Source: Embleya sp045207655 (GTDB taxonomy: Bacteria > Actinomycetota > Actinomycetes > Streptomycetales > Streptomycetaceae). From it: a stretch of 64,000 bases of DNA. Both the position numbers and the translations under genes were made by a program. The DNA lies in the NCBI RefSeq assembly GCF_045207655.1, contig NZ_CP108785.1, forward strand, positions 3,162,001 through 3,226,000. The letters run 5' to 3'. Below the pieces are notes generated by a model. That model was not told where the DNA came from, searched no databases, and saw nothing but the letters and a program-made list of their open reading frames with translations. Below, one piece after another: positions 26,395 through 34,187 of the stretch (within the stretch, counting starts at the first letter, position 1; the number at the start of each line of letters is the position of its first letter).

Positions 26395-26423
26395 CACGGG
26401 GGCAAACGAGGAAGGGAAGGACC

Positions 26424-27593
26424 ATGACACAGCGCATCCTGGTGATCGGGGCCGGTTACGCGGGCATGACCGCGGTGCTCGGTGTGGCCCGGCACACCCG
26501 CAAACACGACGTCCGGATCACCCTGGTCAACCCGATCGGCCGGTTCACCGAGCGGCTGCGGCTGCACCAGAGGGCCGCCGGCGAAGAGCTCGCCGATCTT
26601 CGGATTCCCGACATGCTCAGCGGCACCGGAATCGACTTCGTGCAGGCACGGGTGACGCACGTCGACGCGGCCGCCCGTACCGTCCGGCTGCACGACGACC
26701 GGTCGATCGCGTACGACACCCTCGTGTACGCGCTCGGTAGCGTCGCCGACACCGTGACGGTGCCGGGTGTGCACGAACACGCCTTCACGCTCGACAGCGC
26801 CGCCGCGGCCGGCCGGCTGGCCGAACGCCTCACCGAGCTCGACACGACCGGCGGCACCGTGGTCATCGGCGGCGCCGGCCTGACCGGGATCGAGGCCGCG
26901 GCCGAGATCGCCGAGAACCACCCGGCCCTGCGGGTCGTCCTGCTCGGCCGGCACGAGCCCGGCGCGATGATGGGCGCCAAGGCACGTGCCCACCTGCACG
27001 CGGCCCTGGACCGTCTCGGCGTCCGGGTCCGCACCGCGACCACGATCGTCAAGGTGCTCCCGGACGCGGCCGAACTGGAGGACGGCGAGCTCGTGCACGC
27101 CGACGCGCTGCTGTGGACGACCGGGGTACGGGTGTCGCCACTGGCCGCCGAAGCGGGCCTCACCGTCGACGACCGCGGCCGGATCGTGGTCGACCCGACG
27201 CTGCGCTCGGTCTCCCACCCGCGGGTGTACGCGATCGGCGACGCGGCGGCGATCCGCCAGGCGTACGGCGTCATCCACGGCACCTGCCAGAGCGGCATCC
27301 CGACGGGGGCGCACGCCGCCGCGTCGATCGCCCGGCAGGTGGCGGGCAGGGAGCCCGAGGCGTTCCGGTTCGGGTACATCCATCAGCCGGTGAGCCTGGG
27401 ACGCCACGACGGGGTCATCCAGTTCACCCACCCCGACGACACGCCGCGCCGGCTCGTCCTGACCGGCAGGTGGGCGGTGATGTACAAGGAGTTCGTCAGC
27501 GGCTCGCCGTGGAAGTCGTTCCGCCTGCTGAAGAGGATCGGCGGAGCCGTAAAGTGGCCGACCGGAGGCCGGGCCACCCGTCGGGCACGATGA
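26424..27593 (+). CDS. FAD-dependent oxidoreductase (NDH-2-like)
   Basis: A 389-residue pyridine nucleotide-disulphide oxidoreductase family protein. It has an N-terminal FAD site (VIGAGYAG), a second nucleotide-binding motif (VVIGGAGLTGIEAAAE), a WTTGV segment and the C-terminal FAD motif VYAIGDAA. Type II NADH dehydrogenases share this layout, but no redox-active CxxC and no clear membrane helix is seen. Start: ATG at 26424 after GAAGGGAAGG. It is followed after 21 bases by an ECF41 sigma factor; oxidoreductases are one of the gene types usually paired with ECF41 and controlled by it. Confidence 0.83.
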   Translation: MTQRILVIGAGYAGMTAVLGVARHTRKHDVRITLVNPIGRFTERLRLHQRAAGEELADLRIPDMLSGTGIDFVQARVTHVDAAARTVRLHDDRSIAYDTLVYALGSVADTVTVPGVHEHAFTLDSAAAAGRLAERLTELDTTGGTVVIGGAGLTGIEAAAEIAENHPALRVVLLGRHEPGAMMGAKARAHLHAALDRLGVRVRTATTIVKVLPDAAELEDGELVHADALLWTTGVRVSPLAAEAGLTVDDRGRIVVDPTLRSVSHPRVYAIGDAAAIRQAYGVIHGTCQSGIPTGAHAAASIARQVAGREPEAFRFGYIHQPVSLGRHDGVIQFTHPDDTPRRLVLTGRWAVMYKEFVSGSPWKSFRLLKRIGGAVKWPTGGRATRRAR

Positions 27594-27614
27594 CCGAGGG
27601 GACGAGGGAGACAC

Positions 27615-28484
27615 GTGGTCGACACGGACGTGTTCGAGGACCACCGCAACCTGCTGTTCTCGGTGGCCTACCGCATGCTGGGCAGCGCGGCCGACGCCGA
27701 GGACGTGGTCCAGGAGGCGTGGTTGCGCTGGTCGTCCGCGGACCGTTCCGATGTGCACGACCCCAAGCCGTACCTGGTGCGGATCGCCACGAACCTCGCG
27801 GTGGACGCGCTGCGTTCGGCCCGGGTGCGCCGGGAGACCTACGTCGGCCCCTGGCTCCCCGAGCCGATGTCGACCGGCCCGGACGTGGCCGAGAACGCGG
27901 CGCTTGCCGACTCGGTGTCCTTGGCGATGCTCGTCGTGCTGGAGTCGCTCTCCGAATTGGAGCGGGCGGTCTTCGTGCTCCACGAGGTGTTCGGCTTCCC
28001 CTATGCCGAGGTCGGCGCGGCGATCGACCGGCCCGAGGCGACCGTTCGGCAACTGGGCCATCGCGCCCGCGAGCACGTGCGGGCCCGTCGCCCCCGGTAC
28101 GCCGCCGACCGGGGCGCCCGCAAGGCCGTCACCGAGAAGTTCTTCGCCGCGACCACGGGCGGCGACATCAACGAACTCATGCAACTGCTCGCCCCGGACG
28201 TCACGATCTGGACCGACGGCGGCGGCAAGGTCCGCGCCGCGCTGCGCCCGATCGTCGGCGCGGACAACGTCGCGGCCTGGCTCGCGGGCGTCACCAAACG
28301 CCCGTACGAGGGCGTCGACCTCGCCGACATGGTGCCCGACCTGGCCGAGATCAACGGCGAGCCCGCGCTGCGGATCAGCGCACACGGTCGGGTGGTCACG
28401 GTGATCGCCCTGGAGACCGGCGCGGACGGCCTCATCCACGGCATCCGCATGGTGGCCAACCCGGACAAACTGAGCCGCGTCTGA
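27615..28484 (+). CDS. ECF41-family RNA polymerase sigma factor (SigJ-like) with SnoaL domain
   Basis: A 289-residue sigma factor. Region 2 (FEDHRNLLFSVAYRMLGSAA, EDVVQEAW) and region 4 (LSELERAVFVLHEVFGFPYA) occupy residues 6-165. A fused NTF2/SnoaL-like domain follows. It holds the two ECF41 hallmark motifs, DGGGK near 200 and NPDKL at the very end, known to control activity without a separate anti-sigma factor. The start is GTG at 27615 after GAGGGAG. It is co-transcribed with the oxidoreductase upstream. The signal is unknown. Confidence 0.92.
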   Translation: MVDTDVFEDHRNLLFSVAYRMLGSAADAEDVVQEAWLRWSSADRSDVHDPKPYLVRIATNLAVDALRSARVRRETYVGPWLPEPMSTGPDVAENAALADSVSLAMLVVLESLSELERAVFVLHEVFGFPYAEVGAAIDRPEATVRQLGHRAREHVRARRPRYAADRGARKAVTEKFFAATTGGDINELMQLLAPDVTIWTDGGGKVRAALRPIVGADNVAAWLAGVTKRPYEGVDLADMVPDLAEINGEPALRISAHGRVVTVIALETGADGLIHGIRMVANPDKLSRV

Positions 28485-28738
28485 CCCTCGCGAACGCGGC
28501 GCTCCGCGCCCTTTCGGTGCCGGGTGCCGGGTACCGGGGCGGGTGTCGAGCGCCGGGTGCCGTGCCGGGCGTCGCGTCCACGGCTTCGTCGGCGGCAGGC
28601 GCAGGAGTTCGCGGCCAACAGGCCGAACGTCCAGGGAAGTCCCTCCTCCGGACCGGCAATGTGCCGCAATCGCATGTGGCACGAGGTTCTGCTCGATAGG
28701 TTTTCCTCGTTTGCCCATGGGAGGAGTTCGGTCGGGAC

Positions 28739-29491
28739 ATGTCTCAGCCACAGGGTCCGCCGACCGGATCGCCGAGAACTCGACTGGCCAAGGCGACGCC
28801 TCCCGAGGTGGACAACGCCTACCTGCGCAACATCGTCGCGGACACCTATCCGACACCGGGCGGCGCCGGGAACTGGGTCGGAAACGGCAAGGCCGCCGCG
28901 GCTTTGTATGCCGAACTGCACGACGGGCGACCCACAGGCTCTCCCGGCCGAGAGAAGTTCCACCCCGTCGACGTGGCCGACCTGCTCGGTCGATATCGCA
29001 AGGCGCTCCGGCAACCCCAACTCTCGAATCGTGACAAATCAATTATTCTTGCTGAATCCGGCGAGCTGTACCGGGCACTTCAGGTGCGCGACACGGCGGG
29101 CGGTGTCACCGCGTGGCTGAACGCCAATCCGGAGCGCGCGAACACCACGCTGAACGCGGTCGAGTCGGTGAAGGCCGAACCCGAGCTGGCGTCGGTGACG
29201 GGGTCGCGTTTCCTCACGTCCACGTTCAAGCGGCCCGCCCTCGAGGCGGTGGTGCCCGACATGGGCCTGATCGCGCACCTGCGGCGCACGCTGGCCAGAC
29301 CCGAGCCGCAGAATCTCGACGCCGAGGCTGCCCGCATCGCGGCCAAGGGCATGGGTCGGGCCGCGTCGCTGATCGAAACCGCGCGGGGATCCGAGGCGTT
29401 GCGCCCGGCACCGGGACGGACCGGCGGGCCGGCGGTCTCGAACGACGCGACCAGGAAACGCGGACGGAACGGCCCGGAGGTCGACCCATGA
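28739..29491 (+). CDS. Unrecognised protein, possible toxin-like
   Basis: A 250-residue protein of no recognised family. It is Pro-rich at the start and basic at the end (RKRGRNG), with no signal peptide or membrane segment. Residues 34-90 contain GAGNWVGNGKAAAALYAEL and FHPVDVADLLGRYRKAL, a pattern that recalls C-terminal toxin modules of polymorphic toxins; this is only an impression. A patch near 29030-29055 is AT-rich for this genome and suggests transfer. GAGGAG lies 12 bases before the ATG. The next gene could be its immunity protein. The 254 bases upstream (28485-28738) hold only short GGTGCCGG-type repeats. Confidence 0.45.
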   Translation: MSQPQGPPTGSPRTRLAKATPPEVDNAYLRNIVADTYPTPGGAGNWVGNGKAAAALYAELHDGRPTGSPGREKFHPVDVADLLGRYRKALRQPQLSNRDKSIILAESGELYRALQVRDTAGGVTAWLNANPERANTTLNAVESVKAEPELASVTGSRFLTSTFKRPALEAVVPDMGLIAHLRRTLARPEPQNLDAEAARIAAKGMGRAASLIETARGSEALRPAPGRTGGPAVSNDATRKRGRNGPEVDP

Positions 29492-29600
29492 CGGCGTCAC
29501 CGCGCGCGGCCACGCGGGACCCGCGCCGGTCGAACGATACGATCTCATCGCAAATGCCGCTTCGGGCACCGTGGTTCACCTGACGGGAAGAGGAGAGGAC

Positions 29601-30017
29601 GTGCCGGAGTCTCGCGAGCCCGCGTTGACGTTTCGAGGACTGTTCGACTGGTTGTGGGAACGGCTCCCGGAGGCGCGCCCCCACCTTGCCGAACTGAAGG
29701 CGGACGCCGAACTCGACGCCGTGCAGGAAGGCCGCGAGATCCCCGACGCCTCCGTCGGCTACCTGCTCAATCCGTACGGCATCCTCTCCGACGCGCTCTT
29801 CTGGCCGGTGATCGTCCCGGCCGTCGAGACCCGGAACGGCGACCTGCTGGCGCGGACCGCAGCGATCGTGGAGGCCCTTCTGGCCGCCGCGGACGAGGAC
29901 ATCCGCGACGCCGCCGACCTGCGGGTGGTCTCCCCGCTGCTCGGCCACGCCGAGTACTGGTCGATCTTCCGCCACGTCGCGGGCCCGCGCCTCCTGGCCA
30001 TGACCACCCGAAGCTAG
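29601..30017 (+). CDS. Small acidic protein, immunity-like (DUF7674-like pattern)
   Basis: A 138-residue acidic, helical protein with no signal peptide. The layout LFDWLWERLPEARPHLAEL, then a central FWPVIVPAVETRNGDLLART, then DEDIRDAADLRVVSPLL and a late WSIF segment resembles small immunity-type proteins such as DUF7674. The GTG at 29601 is the start because AGGAGAGG lies directly upstream; an earlier ATG in frame lacks one. It follows the unrecognised gene by 109 bases on the same strand. Function is inference. Confidence 0.5.
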   Translation: MPESREPALTFRGLFDWLWERLPEARPHLAELKADAELDAVQEGREIPDASVGYLLNPYGILSDALFWPVIVPAVETRNGDLLARTAAIVEALLAAADEDIRDAADLRVVSPLLGHAEYWSIFRHVAGPRLLAMTTRS

Positions 30018-30068
30018 TGCCGTGGGCCGGAGCCGGAGGGGGATCGGCCCACCGGCCCCGGGCGGGGT

Positions 30069-30158
30069 TCACGGGTTTGCGGTTCGGGGGAGCATCGGGT
30101 TGCGTAGTTCGCCGATGCCCTCGATCCAGCTCACCAGCGTTTGGCCGGGCAGCAGGAC
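30069..30158 (-). pseudogene. C-terminal remnant of a fumarylacetoacetate hydrolase family gene
   Basis: On the minus strand 29 codons read VLLPGQTLVSWIEGIGELRN and end at a TGA at 30071-30069. PGD-x-V-x-x-x-IEGIGxLRNP is the standard C-terminal end of FAH family enzymes. The rest of the gene is missing: directly upstream, in another frame, the sequence is the N terminus of an indolepyruvate oxidoreductase. The junction near 30158 marks a deletion. Confidence 0.7.
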
Positions 30159-30508
30159 CAGACGCCGAGGACACCCTCGACGGTGTGCTCCGGTCGCCCG
30201 GCGGCGAGTTGACTGCCCGCGACGGCGGTCGCGGCCAACTCCTCGTTGACGCCCGGCCGGAAGACGATGCCCAACTCGTCCAGCAGCGCGGACTGTCGGG
30301 CGAACTCCAGGTCGATGGTGCCCAGCGGGGAGCCCTGATAGCCGGACACGTAGGCCCCGGTGTCGGTGTCGGTGCCGGCTTCGGCGTCGGCCCGGCGCTG
30401 GTCCAACACCGATCGCACCAACGCCTGCACGCCGGAGAGCAGGACGCGTCCGTGTGCCGCGCCGAAGCGGGTGTCGGGTCCCGCGCGGTCCTGAGTGGTC
30501 TCGGTCAC
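30159..30508 (-). pseudogene. N-terminal remnant of indolepyruvate ferredoxin oxidoreductase family gene
   Basis: From the ATG at 30508 about 117 codons match the start of this thiamine-diphosphate enzyme family: LLSGVQALVRSVLDQRR, YVSGYQGSPLGTIDLEF and HTVEGVLGVW. Normal members continue with YGKTPGLDR and exceed 1,100 residues. Here the frame breaks after GVW into eight unrelated residues and a stop, and the following DNA is the FAH remnant. It cannot make a working enzyme. Confidence 0.8.
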
Positions 30509-30640
30509 CGCGGGCTCCTGTGGGTCGGGCGACGGACGGGGACGAGGAAGAGCACGGGGGCGGGGATGGGGGTGGGGAGGAGGACGGGAGCGGGGTTCAT
30601 CCGGCGGACACCGGCCGCGCGGGCTCGTCGCCGGTGAGCC

Positions 30641-31750
30641 TTAAAGCCGCCACGCGTCCGGCTCGGCGTCGAGGTGGCCGTCCGCGGCGACCCGGAACGC
30701 CGCGCTGGGAAGGCCCGGTTGCCCGGGGGCGCCGCGCGCCGCGGCGATCCAGGCGGCGCCCTCGGCCCCGGCCGGCACCAGGAAGCCGTCGGCGACCAGG
30801 TCGACCGTGGCCACGCGTGCACCGTCCGCGGTGCGGAACCAGGTGCGCGGGGCGAGCGCGCCGGGGTGCGCGCTCATCCGGTATTCGGTGATGCCGGAGC
30901 GCGGCGCGAGCGTCCCGTCCGGCACGATCGCGGTGGATGTGTAGTCGTGCCCGAACGTCTGTCCCTGGAACACGAAGTGCTCGCGCTGGTCGGGGATGGC
31001 CACGGCCAGGGCGCCGCGCAGCTGGTGGCCCGCGGCGTCCTCGATCGAGGACAGCGCGGTCGGGTCGGTGAACAACACGATGGTGCCGGCCATGCGTTCG
31101 GCGTTGCGCATGCTCTGCGCGGCGTTGAACCGGGCGACCGGTACCCGCTCGGCCTCGTAGCTCGCGAGCAGTTCCTCGCCGGCCCGTCCGCGCAGCACGG
31201 CGGCCGGTTTCCAGGCCAGGATGTGCGCGTCCTGGATGCCGGTGTTCATCCCGAAGCCACCGGTGGGCGGGAACCGGTGGGCCGCGTCGCCGGCGAGGAA
31301 GACCCGGTCCACCCGGAATCGCTCGGCGATGGCGATCTCCAGCTTCCACGGCAACGCGCTGCGCACCCGCACGGCGAGGTCGGGGGCGCCCACCGCGTGC
31401 CGGATCAGCTCCGCGCAGCATTCGGGCGGATAGTCGGCGGGGCTCTCGCGCTCCGGGTCGAAGGCGAAGTTGTAGGTCCAGCGCCGACTGCCGTCGAGGG
31501 CGATCAGCGCGCCCCGGGTCCGCGGGTTGAGGATCCACCACACCGCGTACGCCCGGCCCCGGGTGTACGCGGTGAGGTTGGCGTCGAAGTAGGCGTTGAT
31601 CAGGTGTCCGACCGGCGCGATCTCGTCGTTGCCGACGCCCAGCAGGTCGCGCACCGGGCTGCGCGCGCCGTCGGCGGCCACCACGTAGCGGCCCGGATCC
31701 GCTCCCGGGTGCCGTCCGGGCGGCGGACCGTCGCGTCCGCGCCGCCTGTA
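30641..31750 (-). pseudogene. Flavin monooxygenase gene lacking its N terminus
   Basis: About 360 codons of a PHBH-type FAD aromatic hydroxylase are open: YVVAADGARSPVRDLLGV, then the second FAD motif VFLAGDAAHRFPPTGGFGMN (intact) and a thioredoxin-like C-terminal domain. The first 130-150 residues, with the GxGxxG FAD site, are gone. At about 31740 the frame meets the truncated TetR gene running the other way. A single deletion would explain both losses. Confidence 0.8.
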
Positions 31751-31754
31751 CGGC

Positions 31755-32378
31755 ATGGTCCGGCGCCACTTCGACTACATCGGCCGGCACACCCAGACCT
31801 TCATCGGGTTCATGCGCACCGGCCTGGGCGACCCCGACGTGCGGGGGATCTTCGAGGCGGCCCGCGCGGCGGGCGTGGACCTGGTGCTGGACCTGTTCGG
31901 GATCGAGTCCGCGCCGCCACCGCCGATCCTGCGCGCCGCGTTGCGCGGCTGGGTGGGCTACCTGGACGAGATCAGCCTGGACCGGCCGGCGTACCGCGAC
32001 GTCCCCGTGGAGGACGTCGTGCAACTGTCCATCGACACGCTGATCGCCGCCCTGCGGAGCGTGGAGGGCCGCCACTCCGACATCTCGGCGATGCTGAAGG
32101 AGCCGAACCGCGCGGACCCACCAAGATCCGCCGGACAGGGCCTAGCTCACCGAATCGGACCGGTTGGCCCGTTCGCGGCCGTTCGTGGTCGGGTTCGGCG
32201 GGGGGCTACTCGGTTGCCGGGGCGATGCGGTGCAGTTGCTTGCGGTCGTAGTAGGTGGTCATCGCGAAGCCGAAGGCGAGGCCGGCCAGTGCGCCGAAGG
32301 CGATGCCCGCCCAGGCCCGGGTCAGGCCGGCGTCGGCGCGGGCGTCGAAGTACAGGATGGCGCGTACGCCGTCGCTGA
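31755..32378 (+). pseudogene. TetR-family regulator lacking its DNA-binding domain
   Basis: The first 115 codons from 31755 look like the ligand-binding half of a TetR regulator (RRHFDYIGRHTQTFIGFM, a LGDPDVRGIFE segment, LRGWVGYLDEISLDRPAY). No helix-turn-helix precedes them; the DNA upstream belongs to the truncated monooxygenase. After about residue 130 the frame becomes Arg-rich and overlaps the next gene's 3' end, so the original end is also lost. A former divergent partner and regulator of the monooxygenase is likely. Confidence 0.7.
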
Positions 32379-33495
32379 GTTGGCGCATCGGCTCGAACGC
32401 GGACAGCACCCGGTAGAAGCCCGGCAGCGCCTGGAGCGGGATGGTCGCGCCGGAGGACGGCAGCGCCAGCACGATGAACACGAACATGCTCACCAACTGG
32501 CCGATCCCGCCGAAGGCCGCGTTGATCGCCTGGACGCCCAGTCCCACCGCGGTGCTCGCGCAGATCGAGAAGACCCACAACAGGGGCAGATGGGACGCGT
32601 CCATGTCCAGGATGCCGATCGTGGCGAGCATGATCAGGGTCGCCGTCAGCACCGACAACACGGCCGACATCACGCACTTGACCGCGAGTTGATGGGTGCG
32701 GGTGATGTGCACCAACGGGCGTTCGGTACGCCACGGGCCGATCTCACTGGCCACGTAGCCGAGCCCGACGTCGACCCCGTTGCTGATGATGTTGCCGCCG
32801 AGGAAGCCGGCCAGGACCAGCAGGAGCGTGTAGTAGAACGCGGTCAGCCCCAGTCCGCTGCGGGGGGCGATCGGGTGGCCCACAGCGACGGCGACCGCGA
32901 TCGGGTCCGCGAGCAGCAGGCGACCGGCCGTGGTGGTCTGCCCCGGAGCCGCCTGCGGCGCGGCGGTCAGCGTCGCGCCGAGCTGCAACGAGGCTGCGTG
33001 CAGGGCCTGTTGGGCGATCGCGGTGGACAACGAGGAGGCCAGGCTGCCCGCTCCGGGGTTGGTCAGTACGGTGACCGTGGGGTGGGTCGGCGCGGCCGGC
33101 GCGGGCGTGTTCAGGGCGGCCACCGACGCGGTGAAGTCGGCCGGCACCACGATCGCGCCGTACAGCTTGCCCGAGGCCATCCGTCGGCGTGCCGACGCCT
33201 CGTCGAGGACGCGCCAGGACACCGTGTCCCCGGGGTCGGGCGCGGCGGCGATGCCGGCGGTGATCCGCGCGCCCAGGTTCTCCGTCCCGCCCGCCGACGG
33301 CACGCCCCGGTCCGTGTTCACCAGGCCGATCGGCAGGCGGTGCAGGTCCCTGCGCGGATCGAGGATGCCGCCCATGTACAGGATGGAGAGCAGGAAGGCC
33401 AGCAGCCCGACGATGACCGAGGGCATCACCCAGATCCGCGGGTTGCGCAACACCCGCGACGCACCCACCCAGGGGGTGGACTGGTTCGAGGCCAT
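32206..33495 (-). CDS. DUF3533/YhgE-like membrane protein
   Basis: A 429-residue membrane protein. One helix near the N terminus (VMPSVIVGLLAFLLSILYMG) is followed by a large extracytoplasmic domain (about 40-215) and then about five helices (FYYTLLLVLAGFLGGNI, MSAVLSVLTATLIMLATIGI, LVSMFVFIVLALPSS and others). This layout fits SNG1/DUF3533 and YhgE/Pip-type ABC-2-like proteins. IGLVNTDRG after the first helix is typical. Start: ATG at 33495 with GGAG just before; longer frames have no ribosome site. No ATPase is adjacent. Function unknown, possibly drug resistance or export. Confidence 0.75.
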   Translation of the reverse strand: MASNQSTPWVGASRVLRNPRIWVMPSVIVGLLAFLLSILYMGGILDPRRDLHRLPIGLVNTDRGVPSAGGTENLGARITAGIAAAPDPGDTVSWRVLDEASARRRMASGKLYGAIVVPADFTASVAALNTPAPAAPTHPTVTVLTNPGAGSLASSLSTAIAQQALHAASLQLGATLTAAPQAAPGQTTTAGRLLLADPIAVAVAVGHPIAPRSGLGLTAFYYTLLLVLAGFLGGNIISNGVDVGLGYVASEIGPWRTERPLVHITRTHQLAVKCVMSAVLSVLTATLIMLATIGILDMDASHLPLLWVFSICASTAVGLGVQAINAAFGGIGQLVSMFVFIVLALPSSGATIPLQALPGFYRVLSAFEPMRQLSDGVRAILYFDARADAGLTRAWAGIAFGALAGLAFGFAMTTYYDRKQLHRIAPATE

Positions 33496-33652
33496 CACTC
33501 TCCAGACAAGCCGAGGGGCGGGCCGACCACCCGCACTGGGGACGGCGGACACGGTCACCGTGCGCGAGATGGTCACCCCTTCACCGTCCCCCGAAACCCC
33601 ACCTGCGCGAGACGAGCGACCCCACCTCCGCCCGGCACCCACCCGGCGAACC

Positions 33653-33816
33653 CCTCACTCCGGCGTACCCCTCACTCCGGCGTACCCCTCACTCCGGCGT
33701 ACCCCTCACTCCGGCGTACCCCTTACTCCGGCGTACCCCTTACTCCGGCGTACCCCTCACTCCGGCGTACCCCTCACTCCGGCGTACCCCTCGCTCGGGC
33801 GTACCCCTCGCTCGGG
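33653..33816. repeat. 17-bp tandem repeat, about nine copies
   Basis: Units of CCTCACTCCGGCGTACC repeat head to tail about nine times and then decay (TTACTCC and TCGCTCGGG variants). They lie in a 690-base gap (33496-34187) upstream of the membrane protein gene on its promoter side. Apart from the terminator at 34134 the rest of the gap shows no gene. The unit is not a multiple of three and is not likely coding. There are no spacers, so it is not CRISPR. Confidence 0.9.
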
Positions 33817-34133
33817 TCCGGGGCCCGACTCCCGACCCGAGACGACCCGAGCCACGCGCCGGCCCGGCACCTGTCGGCGGGTACGCAAGACGCCGCCCCC
33901 GACCCGGACACGCGATGCCCCGCCCCGACCCACGCGAAGGCCCGTCACCCAACCCCGGACACGCGCAAGCCCCAACCCAACCCGACTTCCGACAGGCGAA
34001 CGCCCCACCTCCTGACTCCGATACGCGCAAGTCCCGCGCCCACCCCGACCCGCGACGCGCAACGGCATCGCCCCCAACGACCCTGGCCATGTGAACGCCC
34101 ATGCCCGCCGCCGCCGGCGGCGCGCACGCGAAA

Positions 34134-34168
34134 GCCTCGCTCCCGGCGTGGGGCGCCGGGAGCGAGGC
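34134..34168 (-). terminator. Hairpin terminator of the M4 peptidase gene
   Basis: A perfect 15-bp stem, GCCTCGCTCCCGGCG and its complement around a five-base loop, lies 20 bases beyond the peptidase stop. There is no T-run. Confidence 0.8.
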
Positions 34169-34187
34169 CGCTATCGGTCGCGTGCGA

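Noticed and set aside
31755..32378. Functional TetR regulator
   Set aside because: No helix-turn-helix is encoded and the C-terminal third becomes Arg-rich out-of-family sequence.
33653..33816. CRISPR array
   Set aside because: The 17-bp units are directly adjacent with no unique spacers and no cas gene is nearby.
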